From Elusimicrobia bacterium GWA2_69_24 (GTDB lineage: Bacteria; Elusimicrobiota; Elusimicrobia; UBA1565): a stretch of DNA of 62,847 nucleotides. The notes beneath the pieces are model-generated. The model searched no databases. It saw only the letters and a list, made by a program, of their open reading frames with translations, and was not told the origin of the DNA. Positions 11,721-19,526 of this stretch are shown here, one piece after another (within the stretch, counting starts at the first letter, position 1; each line of letters begins with the position of its first letter). The position numbers were made by a program, and so were the translations under genes. The stretch covers positions 1-62,847 of the forward strand of contig MGTY01000029.1 of the NCBI GenBank assembly GCA_001799695.1, given 5' to 3'.

Positions 11721-12908
11721 TCACTCCGCCGGGGCGCCGGGCCGCAGGACGGTGCGGTGCTGCACCAGGTAGATGAGGGCCGACCCCAGCAGGAAGCAAG
11801 CCACCAGGACCGACTCCACCGCCGGCAGGCCCCAGGACTGGGTGCAGCGCGCTTCGAACGAGGATATCACGGTCAGGCCGACCCAGGCGGTCAGCGTGTT
11901 GAGGCTGCCGAACACGGTCTTGTTCCCGAGGGAGGGGAACATCCGTGGGATGGTGATGATGGCCGCCATGCAGTAGATCCGGTCGAGCGTCATGAACACG
12001 GCGATGAGGGCGACGGCGGCCGCGAGCGGGACCTTGCCGAAGATGAAGAAGGGCAGGACCAGGGCCGAGCCCGCGAGGCTCGCCGGGAACACCCGGCGAT
12101 GGCCCCAGCGCCGCAGCAGGCCCGGGACCAGGAAGTTGACCACCGCCTCGGCCAGGCCGATGACCAGCAGGGCCGCGCTCATGAGGTCCAAGGACAGGCC
12201 GTAGTGCCGGATGAACCAGATCCCGGCGAAGGAGTAGAAGCCGAAGTAGCACATCCGGTTCACCGTGAACCCGATGTAGTACTCCGCGGCCTGGGGCAGG
12301 CGGAAGGCCTCGGCATAGTCCGACACGATGACGCGCAGGGAGATGGGCTTCTTGGGCTCCGTCTCCGCGGGCATGCAGGCGACCAGGGCCGCCCCGCCCG
12401 CGGCCATGACCGCGCCCAGGGCCCAGAAGGGCACCTGCCAGCCCATGCGGGAGGCGGCCAGGCCCGCGGCCGGAACCCCGATGGCGGCGGCCAGGGGGCG
12501 GGCCGACATGAGCACCACGATCATGGCCGGGTAGTATTCCTTGGAGACCCCGTGGAAGGCCAGCCACCACATGACCCCGGCGATCGTGCCCGAGGCGAGC
12601 CCGAAGAAGAAGCGCGCGGCCAAGGCGGCGCCGAAGCCCCCGGCGAGCAGGAAGAGCGCGTGCGTCACGGTCAGCACGACCACGGCCGCGGCCAGGAGGC
12701 GCGAGACCCGGAAGGCCGAGGTCATGGAGGGTCCGGCCAGGACCCCGATGACGATGCCGGCGGTGCTCGCCGAGATCAGCAGCAGCACGGTGTCCAGGTC
12801 CACCCCGAAGTGCAGGTGCAGGGCGTCCACCATGGGCGAGATGGCGCTGTCCACGCACGAGAAGCCGAAGATGAGGGCGAAGGAGAAGACGACGCGGAGG
12901 CGGTCCAT
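11721..12908 (-). CDS. MFS transporter, probable exporter
   Basis: A 395-residue major facilitator superfamily permease with about 12 hydrophobic segments. The ARFFFGLASG segment near residue 100 resembles the MFS motif around helix 4, and a charged cytoplasmic loop (AETEPKKP) separates the two halves. I start it at the ATG at 12908 because upstream sequence is the other gene read in a wrong frame; this ATG overlaps the TGA of the ATP-grasp gene by one base. As the last gene of a five-gene operon with a ligase, methyltransferase, radical SAM enzyme and peptidase, it may export the product those enzymes make. The cargo is unknown. Confidence 0.85.
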   Translation of the reverse strand: MDRLRVVFSFALIFGFSCVDSAISPMVDALHLHFGVDLDTVLLLISASTAGIVIGVLAGPSMTSAFRVSRLLAAAVVVLTVTHALFLLAGGFGAALAARFFFGLASGTIAGVMWWLAFHGVSKEYYPAMIVVLMSARPLAAAIGVPAAGLAASRMGWQVPFWALGAVMAAGGAALVACMPAETEPKKPISLRVIVSDYAEAFRLPQAAEYYIGFTVNRMCYFGFYSFAGIWFIRHYGLSLDLMSAALLVIGLAEAVVNFLVPGLLRRWGHRRVFPASLAGSALVLPFFIFGKVPLAAAVALIAVFMTLDRIYCMAAIITIPRMFPSLGNKTVFGSLNTLTAWVGLTVISSFEARCTQSWGLPAVESVLVACFLLGSALIYLVQHRTVLRPGAPAE

Positions 12909-14182
12909 CAGCCCAGCGCGTCCCGCAGGCTCGCCGCGGCCCGGTCCGCGTAGCGGGGGGTATCCCCGAAGACCGCCATGGCGCAGGCGCCCCGGGCCGG
13001 GGGCATCATGATGACGGCGCCCCGCTTCAGGCCCGGGTGGTCGATCAGGACCGGTTCGCCGCCGATGCGGAGCTTCCCGGCGGCCTCGCGCAGCGCCTGC
13101 AAAGTGTCGAGTGCCGGGCGCAGGGGGAAGGCCTCGGTGTAGCGGATGTGCATGCGGCCGGCTCGGGGGCCGAAGAAGCGCCGGGCGAAGCGCATGAGGT
13201 AGCCGAAGCCGTTGTGCCGGAAGTTGCATTCCAGGGCCAGGGGGATGCTCCGCCCGGAGCCGCCCCGCAGGATGCCCCAGTCCAGGTTGATGTCGCCCCG
13301 GGCGTTCTTCGCCCGCACCTGCCGGGCCACTCGCAAAGTGAGCTCGCGGATGCGTCGGGAGGCCGCGTCATCGCGATGCGGATAGCGGAAGCCCGCCCAG
13401 CGCCCGGCCGCGAACACCTGCTCGTCCACGCCGTGGTAGCGCACCCCGCCCGACGAGATCGTGGCCAGGGAGCCGGCCACGGACGCGAAGCGCAGGAAGG
13501 GCTCCACGATCACGTCCCCGCCGCCGTACCAGCCGCGCAGGCGCCGCCGGATGGACGCCGGGGTGCCGCTCAGGTTCCCGATCCCGCCGCCGTAGCGGGT
13601 CTTCTTGACCATGATGCGGCTGCGGCGGTCCTTGCCGGCGCGGTCCATGGCCGCGCGCAGGGACTCACGGTCGTAGGCCAGGTAGCCCCGGACCGTGGGC
13701 ACGCCCACCAAGGACATCAGGGCCTTGAAGTAGGCCTTGTCGTTGAGCTCCAGGATGACCCCGCTGAGCACGGCTTGCGCGGAGCAGGGGTCGAAGGGGA
13801 TGCCCGTCTTGCGGGAGAGCTCGAGTATCCGGTGCGACTGGTAGTACGGCTCCAGCTGCCAGCCGCCCGCTTTCCCCAGGCCGCGCAGCTCGGCGAAGAT
13901 GCCGCGGCGGTCGGCCAGGATCGACGTGACGATGGAATAGGGACGCGTGCGCCGGGGCAGGGTCCGGAGCCAGCGCAGGTCTTCCGGCAGACCGTTCACC
14001 GCGGCGGCGTAGCGGGCGAAGTCCTCCGGCACCGGGACCGGCGCGACGGTCAGGTCCCCGGGCTCGAGGCAGAACAGGAAGCGCGGGAAGACGGCGGCGA
14101 CCTTGGGGGTGAAGACCCGGTCGAAGTGGAGGTCCTCCTCGGGAGCCACCTCCTCGACGTTGAAGAGCCAGACCCGCGGCAT
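12908..14182 (-). CDS. ATP-grasp ligase (PGM1-like)
   Basis: A 424-residue ATP-grasp family enzyme of the kind that activates a carboxylate as acyl phosphate and joins it to an amine. A pre-ATP-grasp N-terminal region (to about 150) leads to LNDKAYFKALMSLVGVPTV, typical of the start of the ATP-grasp fold. RIMVKKTRYGGGIG would contact ATP, and LECNFRHNGFG near residue 330 is the metal-binding Glu/Asn segment. The closest style I recall is the PGM1-type peptide ligase of natural-product pathways. It starts 10 bp after the radical SAM gene and overlaps the exporter gene by one base. Confidence 0.75.
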   Translation of the reverse strand: MPRVWLFNVEEVAPEEDLHFDRVFTPKVAAVFPRFLFCLEPGDLTVAPVPVPEDFARYAAAVNGLPEDLRWLRTLPRRTRPYSIVTSILADRRGIFAELRGLGKAGGWQLEPYYQSHRILELSRKTGIPFDPCSAQAVLSGVILELNDKAYFKALMSLVGVPTVRGYLAYDRESLRAAMDRAGKDRRSRIMVKKTRYGGGIGNLSGTPASIRRRLRGWYGGGDVIVEPFLRFASVAGSLATISSGGVRYHGVDEQVFAAGRWAGFRYPHRDDAASRRIRELTLRVARQVRAKNARGDINLDWGILRGGSGRSIPLALECNFRHNGFGYLMRFARRFFGPRAGRMHIRYTEAFPLRPALDTLQALREAAGKLRIGGEPVLIDHPGLKRGAVIMMPPARGACAMAVFGDTPRYADRAAASLRDALG

Positions 14183-14192
14183 TCAGCCGCCT

Positions 14193-15140
14193 TTACGCAT
14201 AGAAGGTCCCGTCGCAGAGATGCTCGCCCTCGTATTCCCCGCGCTCCTTGCCCGGGGTGTTCTTGAGCGAGCAGAGGACGTACTCGAAGCCCAGCTCGTC
14301 GAGTTGGGCGAAAATCTTGGCCACGGATGCCTTCTTGACCTCCGGGCGGGTGGCGAAGTAGGTGGTCTCCTCCTGCCGGGGCAGGTACTGCTTGAGCTCC
14401 GCGGGGTCGAAGGAGGCCAGGATGCGGTTCCAGTCCGCAGGCTGCAAATGCCGCTGGAGATGCGCCGCCAGCTCGTCGGAGAGGAGCAGGTAGGAGAACA
14501 TCACCCGGTTCAGGCCCTGGGCCTTCAACGCGTCGAGCAGCGGCCGCAGGACGGCCGGGTCGTCGTCGACCCCGGCGATGATGGGGTCGAGGTGCACCGT
14601 GGTCAGGAGCCCGGCTTCCTTCATCTTCGCGGCGGCCGAGAGGCGCTCGGCCGCGGAGGGCAGGGAGGGCTCGAGCGGGATGGAGGCGGGGGGGCGCACC
14701 GCGGCGTTGTAGGAGACCCGTTCGGCATGGCGCGCCATGAGGTCCAGGAGCGCCTGGTTGGGGACGCCTTTGGTCGTGACGATGACGCGCTCCACCGGCG
14801 AGCGGAAGAGCTCCTCCAGCACGGCCAGGGCCAGCCCTTCCTCCACGAAACGGGGATTGAAGAAATCGGTATAGCGGCAGAGCTTGACGGTCTTCACCTT
14901 GTCGGCGACCACGCCCTCGCGGATCTTCTTCAGGAGTTCGTCCTTGGGGTACAGCGGCCGCGGCTGGTTGTAGGGGCTCTTGAACTCGGCGAGCTTGCCC
15001 GTCACCGGGCTGCGGAACCGGGCGTAACAGTAATGGCAGTCGTGGGCGCAGCCGGCCCAGGGCTCCAGGTAGTGGTACTTCCCGTACCAGCAGGTCCCCA
15101 GGCTCCCCTTCACGAACAGCTCCAAGGTCTCTTCGGCCAT
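14193..15140 (-). CDS. SPL-family radical SAM protein
   Basis: A 315-residue radical SAM enzyme. The cluster motif CAHDCHYC (CX3CX2C) lies near residue 31 within a segment typical of the spore photoproduct lyase/Rv2578c group (WAGCAHDCHYCYARF). The start at 15140 is chosen because it has a GGGAGG ribosome site and gives the family's N-terminus (ETLELFVKGS). Members of this group are poorly characterised outside true photoproduct lyases. Its operon position between a methyltransferase and an ATP-grasp ligase suggests a biosynthetic rather than repair role, but that is inference. Confidence 0.8.
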   Translation of the reverse strand: MAEETLELFVKGSLGTCWYGKYHYLEPWAGCAHDCHYCYARFRSPVTGKLAEFKSPYNQPRPLYPKDELLKKIREGVVADKVKTVKLCRYTDFFNPRFVEEGLALAVLEELFRSPVERVIVTTKGVPNQALLDLMARHAERVSYNAAVRPPASIPLEPSLPSAAERLSAAAKMKEAGLLTTVHLDPIIAGVDDDPAVLRPLLDALKAQGLNRVMFSYLLLSDELAAHLQRHLQPADWNRILASFDPAELKQYLPRQEETTYFATRPEVKKASVAKIFAQLDELGFEYVLCSLKNTPGKERGEYEGEHLCDGTFYA

Positions 15141-15150
15141 CGGGCCTCCC

Positions 15151-15813
15151 TCAGGGTGTCTTGCGCGCCAGCAGTCCGCCGTAGAAGCTCGACGCCTGCC
15201 ACCGGTCCACGATCTCGAAGCCCGCTCCCGCGAAGGCGCCTTCCCAAGCGTTGCGGCCGGTCGGGAACTCGTGGCGCAGGCATTCGACGAAATCCTTGCG
15301 CTTGGCTTCCCAGGCGTCCTGGTAGTAGACGGCGGCTTCTTCGAGCACGGCCGGCATCCGGGCCTCCAGCTCGGCGCGGTCGAAATCGAACACCCCGTCC
15401 TCGAGGATGAAGAGCGCCCCGGGCGCGAAATGGGGGGCGACCTGCCGCAGGAACTCACCCTTCTGCTGGTCGTCGAGATGGTGCAGGGCCTTGCGCGCGG
15501 CGCCCTTGGTGAAGGGCTCCCCGTCCCAGCGGAAATCCAGGAACGCGGACTCGATGAGCCGCGCCCCCGACCGCCCTTCGAGCCGCTCCCGCGCCAGGGC
15601 GAGCTGCTGGGGGGACACGTCCACGCCCACGACGGTCTGCACGGTCTCGGCGGCGACGGCCAGCATGTCGCCCTGCCCGCAGCCGAAGTCCACGAACACG
15701 TCGCCGGGGACCAGGCGCAGGCGCGCCAGGTAGGCGGCGACCTCCGCCCGTCCGGGCCCGTAGAGCCGGTTGTAGTGGGAGACGAACCCTTCGGAACGCC
15801 AGTCGTCAGGCAC
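15151..15813 (-). CDS. Class I SAM-dependent methyltransferase
   Basis: 220 residues with the Rossmann-type SAM site: VDFGCGQGD near residue 41 (motif I) and GVDVSPQQ near 63 (acidic end of strand 2). Translation begins at GTG, 6 bp after the peptidase gene, and the next gene starts 10 bp downstream, so it sits mid-operon. The substrate is unknown; small-molecule O- or N-methylation within this operon is plausible. Confidence 0.8.
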   Translation of the reverse strand: MPDDWRSEGFVSHYNRLYGPGRAEVAAYLARLRLVPGDVFVDFGCGQGDMLAVAAETVQTVVGVDVSPQQLALARERLEGRSGARLIESAFLDFRWDGEPFTKGAARKALHHLDDQQKGEFLRQVAPHFAPGALFILEDGVFDFDRAELEARMPAVLEEAAVYYQDAWEAKRKDFVECLRHEFPTGRNAWEGAFAGAGFEIVDRWQASSFYGGLLARKTP

Positions 15814-15819
15814 CGGGAG

Positions 15820-17049
15820 TCACTTCAGCTTCATCGCGGTCAAGGCGAAGACCTTGGCGTCGCCGCGCAGGTTCTCCAGGATGCAGTACTCGTTGGGCTG
15901 GTGGGCCGTGTCGTCGAGCTTGGAGTACACGACCGCGTGCAGCCCCAGCCGGCGCAGGGAGGCCGCAACCGTGCCGCCGCCGATGCCCTGGGGCTTGGGG
16001 CGGACGTTGTGGACCTCCTTGATGGACTCCACGACGAGCTGGACGAACTCGCTGTCGGGCGGGGTGGGGGGGGCGGCCTGCGCCTCCTGCACCGGGTCGA
16101 TGGTGATGGTGACCTTGTAGGCCTTCTCCACCAGGGCCGCCAGGCGCCGGATCTCGGCCTTCACCTTGGCCAGCGGGTAGCAGGGCAGGACGCGGCTGTC
16201 GAGGTAGAACACGTCGTCGCCCGGGATGGTGTTGACGTTGGGGACGTTGGGCTCCTTCTTGGTCGGCTCGAAGGTGCTGATGGGCGGGTCGAAGAGCGGG
16301 TCCGCCTTGGGGAACTTCCGGTGCAGGGCGTTGAGGCGCACCACGAGGTCGCTGGCGGCGCGGAAGGCGTTGATGCCGCGCTCCGGGGCCGAGGCGTGGC
16401 ACTGCTTGCCCTCGGTGCGGATCTTGAGCCAGAGGATGGACTTCTCGGCCACCTCGACCATGGTCCCGTCGGGGTTGCCGCCGTCCGGCACGAGGAAGGC
16501 GTCCCGGGGCCCGAAGAGCCCGGGGTGGTGCTCCACGAGGTAGTCCGCGCCGTAGTCGCTGCCGTTCTCCTCGTCCGCGACGAAGAGCAGCGCGATGTCC
16601 ACGTCGGGCCGGTAGCCCGAGTCCATCATGGCCTTCACCATGAGCAGGCTGGAGACGATCGCCTGCTGGTTGTCCTCGACGCCCCGCCCGAAGACCTTGC
16701 CGCTCTCCACCCGCAGCACGTAGGGATCGGACTTCCACTGCGACATCTCTCCGGGGGGGACGATGTCGAGGTGGGACATGATCCAGAGCGTCTTGCCGGA
16801 GCCCTTGCCCTTGTAGCGGGCCACCAGGCTCGGGCGCACCCCGTTCTTGGCGCGCGCGTCGGGCGCGTCGATGCGCTTGATGTCGTCGAAAGGGAGCTTG
16901 CGCAGTTGGGCTTCCAGCCAGACGGCCTTATCGTGCTCGCCCGTGCCGCCGCTGTCCGGGCTGATGGCGGGGATGGCGGTGAGCCCTTTCTGGAGTTCCA
17001 GGACGAAGTCGGTGCCGGCTTCGATCCGCTTCAGGATCTGATCTTTCAT
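15820..17049 (-). CDS. M20-family metallopeptidase
   Basis: A 409-residue dinuclear zinc amidohydrolase of the M20 family, which removes acyl groups or cleaves dipeptides. SHLDIVPPGE supplies the first metal His and Asp, GRGVEDNQQ the bridging Asp, and ADEENGSDYG the catalytic Glu and metal Glu. The dimerisation lid domain lies at about 200-320. The start at 17049 has a GGAGG site 7 bp upstream. It is the first gene of the five-gene minus-strand operon and is divergent from a peptide transporter across only 40 bp, which suggests linked peptide uptake and hydrolysis. Confidence 0.88.
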   Translation of the reverse strand: MKDQILKRIEAGTDFVLELQKGLTAIPAISPDSGGTGEHDKAVWLEAQLRKLPFDDIKRIDAPDARAKNGVRPSLVARYKGKGSGKTLWIMSHLDIVPPGEMSQWKSDPYVLRVESGKVFGRGVEDNQQAIVSSLLMVKAMMDSGYRPDVDIALLFVADEENGSDYGADYLVEHHPGLFGPRDAFLVPDGGNPDGTMVEVAEKSILWLKIRTEGKQCHASAPERGINAFRAASDLVVRLNALHRKFPKADPLFDPPISTFEPTKKEPNVPNVNTIPGDDVFYLDSRVLPCYPLAKVKAEIRRLAALVEKAYKVTITIDPVQEAQAAPPTPPDSEFVQLVVESIKEVHNVRPKPQGIGGGTVAASLRRLGLHAVVYSKLDDTAHQPNEYCILENLRGDAKVFALTAMKLK

Positions 17050-17051
17050 CG

Positions 17052-17079
17052 TTGCCTCCGCAGCGATACATTCTATAAT
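17052..17079 (+). promoter_or_regulatory. Promoter for POT transporter, divergent region
   Basis: TTGCCT (17052-17057), a 16-bp spacer and a consensus TATAAT (17074-17079). The ATG at 17090 is 10 bases after the -10 box, so the leader is about 4 nt. The A/T block is partly symmetrical and on the minus strand offers TATTAT/TAGAAT as a -10 box for the M20 gene, making this a compact divergent promoter. Confidence 0.65.
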
Positions 17080-17089
17080 AGCGTCCACT

Positions 17090-18496
17090 ATGAGCGAAAC
17101 CACCGCGACGCCTCCCGCAGCCGCCGTCCCTTCCGACAAGCACCCCTTCGGCCTCTACGTCCTCTTCAGCACCGAGATGTGGGAGCGCTTCTCCTACTAC
17201 GGGATGCGCGGGCTCCTCATGTACTACATGACCAAGGAACTCTTCCTGGGCGACCCCTCCACCACGGTATTCGGCTACGCGACCCTGAAGTCCGTCCTGG
17301 AGAGCTTCTTCGGCGAGATGAGCGTGCAGGCCCTGTCCTCCCAGCTCTACGGGCTCTACACGGGCTTCGTCTACCTCACCCCCTTCTTCGGCGGCATCAT
17401 CGCCGACCGCTGGCTGGGCCAGCGCAAGGCGGTCATCGTGGGCGGCCTGCTCATGGCTTGCGGCGAGTTCATGCTCATGCAGCAAAGCCTGTTCCTGCCG
17501 GCCCTGTTCCTGCTCATCCTGGGCAACGGCTTCTTCAAGCCGAACATCTCCACCCAGGTAGGCAACCTCTACCCCGCGGGCGACCACCGCCGCGACCGGG
17601 CCTTCAGCATCTTCTACGTGGGCATCAACGTGGGTGCCACGCTCTCGCCCCTCATCGCCGGGACCCTGGGCGAGAAGTACGGCTTCAAGTGGGGCTTCTG
17701 CGCGGCCGGCGTGGGCATGCTGCTCGGCCTGGCCTTCTACCTCTGGGGACAGCGGCACCTGGCTCCCGACAACGTCATGAAGCAGGCCGCCAAGAACGAG
17801 ACCGAGAAGGCGGTCGAGCCCCTGACCACCTCCGACTGGAACAAGATCGGCGCCCTGGTCGTGCTCTGCACGCTCAACATCGTCTTCTGGGGCGTCTACG
17901 AGCAGCAGGGGAACACCCTGGCCCTCTGGGTGGACTCCAACTGCAACCGCTTCATCTTCGGCTGGGAGATGCCGGCCACCTGGTACCAGTCCTTCAACGC
18001 GGCCATGATCGTGGGATTTACGCCCATCGTCCTGGCGTTCTGGAAATGGCAGGAGCACCGCAAGTCCGAGCCCTCGAGCGTAGCCAAGATGGGCATCGGC
18101 TGCTTCCTGCTGGGACTGTCCTTTCTGGTCCTGCTGCCCGGGGCGGCGGCCGTGGACGCGGACCCGACCGCCAAGGCGAGCCTGCTCTCGCTGACGCTCT
18201 GCACGGCCATCCTCACCGTGGGCGAGCTCTACCTCTCGCCGGTGGGGCTGTCCCTGGTCACCAAGCTGGCGCCGGCCCGAATGGTCTCCATGCTCATGGG
18301 CATGTGGTTCATCTCGAGCTTCTTCGGCAACTACTTCAGCGGCTTCATGGGCAGCTTCTGGGAGAAGATGTCCCACAAGAGCTTCTTCATGATGCTCGCG
18401 GGTCTGGCCTGCTTCGCGGGCTTGGCGATGTTCGCTTTGCTCAAGCCCCTGAAGAAAGCCATCAGCCACGGCGACGCCGTGGAAGTCGACGTCTAG
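17090..18496 (+). CDS. POT-family di/tripeptide transporter
   Basis: A 468-residue proton-coupled oligopeptide transporter (PTR2/DtpT type). The proton-coupling ExxER signature is present as EMWERFSYYG near residue 30, and FYVGINVGA near residue 180 matches the second POT signature. About 12-14 membrane segments are visible. It imports di- and tripeptides across the inner membrane. It is monocistronic, with a strong divergent promoter shared with an M20 peptidase. It ends 48 bp before a copy of the palindrome. Confidence 0.93.
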   Translation: MSETTATPPAAAVPSDKHPFGLYVLFSTEMWERFSYYGMRGLLMYYMTKELFLGDPSTTVFGYATLKSVLESFFGEMSVQALSSQLYGLYTGFVYLTPFFGGIIADRWLGQRKAVIVGGLLMACGEFMLMQQSLFLPALFLLILGNGFFKPNISTQVGNLYPAGDHRRDRAFSIFYVGINVGATLSPLIAGTLGEKYGFKWGFCAAGVGMLLGLAFYLWGQRHLAPDNVMKQAAKNETEKAVEPLTTSDWNKIGALVVLCTLNIVFWGVYEQQGNTLALWVDSNCNRFIFGWEMPATWYQSFNAAMIVGFTPIVLAFWKWQEHRKSEPSSVAKMGIGCFLLGLSFLVLLPGAAAVDADPTAKASLLSLTLCTAILTVGELYLSPVGLSLVTKLAPARMVSMLMGMWFISSFFGNYFSGFMGSFWEKMSHKSFFMMLAGLACFAGLAMFALLKPLKKAISHGDAVEVDV

Positions 18497-18544
18497 CCGC
18501 GCGGCACGCTCGAAAGCCAAGACGAGACCCCGTTGGGGGAACGA

Positions 18545-18560
18545 CTGTGCCCGGGCACAG
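18545..18560. repeat. Palindromic repeat, copy 5
   Basis: Perfect CTGTGCCCGGGCACAG (symmetric over 18543-18562). It lies between the convergent ends of the peptide transporter and the toxin-antitoxin fusion, overlapping the last bases of the latter. Confidence 0.85.
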
Positions 18561-19100
18561 TCATAGGCTGCCGGTGACGAACTTGTGGAGGACGCTGGCG
18601 ATCAGGGTCTGGTAGGGCATGCCCTCTTCCAGCGCGCGCTGCTGGATGCCTTCCAGGTCCTGGGGGGACATGCGGATGTTGACCCGGCAGCGCTTCTGCA
18701 GGGCCGCCTTCACGAAGGACCGGTAGCGCCGGACCTCCTTCTTCAGATCCTTGACCCGCCGCCACAGACCCCGTTTATAGGCGCTGGAGAGGGCCCGTTC
18801 TTCCTTGCTGAGCCGTTGGGCGACGCAGTTCCCGTGGCCCAGGTAGCGTTCCGTGGCCAGGGCGTCAGGGAGTATGTTCCGCAGGGCGATGTCCCCGGCG
18901 CTTTCCGTGAACGGGACCAGGTGCGCGGCGGAGCGCAGCTTGACTACGAAGATGCGGCCGGCTTGCCGGCGGCGGCGCAACTCCAATATATCGAGGATTT
19001 CTCCGACCTCGAGACGCAGCACGATCTGCGCAAAACCCGTTTTTCTGCGTTTTTTGAGCCACTGGTCGCGCTCGCCGTCCCATCCCACGGTCTTGGCCAT
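18561..19100 (-). CDS. BrnT-type toxin fused to CopG/BrnA-type antitoxin
   Basis: One uninterrupted 179-residue reading frame that looks like both partners of a type II toxin-antitoxin system. Residues 1-90 resemble BrnT ribonuclease toxins (EILDIL, then GRIFVVKLRSAAHLVPF and an ERYLG end). Residues about 95-179 resemble their antitoxins: SKEERAL near 98, then a ribbon-helix-helix RVNIRMSPQDLE and EEGMPYQTLIASVLHKF. In ordinary systems these are two genes. Here no stop separates them, and the joint has no ATG or GTG start (the Val there is GTC), so the antitoxin cannot easily be made alone. A promoter with TTGACA lies upstream. The family assignment is from memory of sequence patterns. Confidence 0.7.
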   Translation of the reverse strand: MAKTVGWDGERDQWLKKRRKTGFAQIVLRLEVGEILDILELRRRRQAGRIFVVKLRSAAHLVPFTESAGDIALRNILPDALATERYLGHGNCVAQRLSKEERALSSAYKRGLWRRVKDLKKEVRRYRSFVKAALQKRCRVNIRMSPQDLEGIQQRALEEGMPYQTLIASVLHKFVTGSL

Positions 19101-19105
19101 TCCTT

Positions 19106-19134
19106 ATTTGAGTACAATGTGTGCCTTTTGTCAA
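19106..19134 (-). promoter_or_regulatory. Promoter for the toxin-antitoxin fusion
   Basis: On the minus strand, consensus TTGACA (19134-19129), a 17-bp spacer and TCAAAT (19111-19106), ending five bases before the ATG at 19100. An AAGGA abuts the start. The -10 box is weak, and the region is shared with the divergent PrlF/YhaV-like genes. Confidence 0.45.
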
Positions 19135-19191
19135 TTACTCTACAGCCTCCGCCCCGCGCAGGGGAGGGGGGTCTGGGGTCTCGTCCGGCCC

Positions 19192-19220
19192 TTGACGAAG
19201 TATATATTTCTGTGTATACT
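19192..19220 (+). promoter_or_regulatory. Strong promoter, leaderless start
   Basis: TTGACG (19192-19197), exactly 17 bp, then TATACT (19215-19220). The ATG at 19227 begins seven bases after the -10 box, which is where transcription itself should start. This is the clearest leaderless start in the window. Confidence 0.75.
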
Positions 19221-19226
19221 CAGGAT

Positions 19227-19517
19227 ATGCAGAAGAAACTCTTCAAGCACGGCGGCAGCTATGCCGTCGACCTGCCCATCTCCTTCGTGCGGGAGCTCGA
19301 CCCCAAGACCGTGCTGATCGAGAGGCAGGCGGACCGGATCGTGATCGCGCCCAAGCGCGAGCTCGACACCATCGAGCAGGAGCCCGAATTCGCGGCCTTC
19401 GCCGCGGCGCTCTTGCGGGATGCGCTGCGCCGGCCGTCCAAGCTGCGGGACGCAAAGGAAGTCTGGGATAAGGAGTGGGACGAGCTCCTGAAGGGCGTCC
19501 CCCGCGGCGAGGATTAG
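19227..19517 (+). CDS. AbrB/PrlF-type antitoxin
   Basis: 96 residues with an N-terminal SpoVT/AbrB (MazE-like) swapped-hairpin DNA-binding domain: KKLFKHGGSYAVDLP, then VLIERQADRIVIAPK. The C-terminal half is acidic/helical and would bind and neutralise the toxin encoded 9 bp downstream. Its start is fixed by the promoter whose predicted start point falls on the ATG. It probably represses its own operon, as is usual for the class. Longer in-frame extensions upstream read through the promoter and are rejected. Confidence 0.75.
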   Translation: MQKKLFKHGGSYAVDLPISFVRELDPKTVLIERQADRIVIAPKRELDTIEQEPEFAAFAAALLRDALRRPSKLRDAKEVWDKEWDELLKGVPRGED

Positions 19518-19526
19518 CGCCTCCGG

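Noticed and set aside
18585-19517. Plus-strand frame extending the AbrB antitoxin upstream to 18585
   Set aside because: The upstream part is antisense to the toxin-antitoxin fusion and crosses a strong promoter; the promoter fixes the start at 19227.
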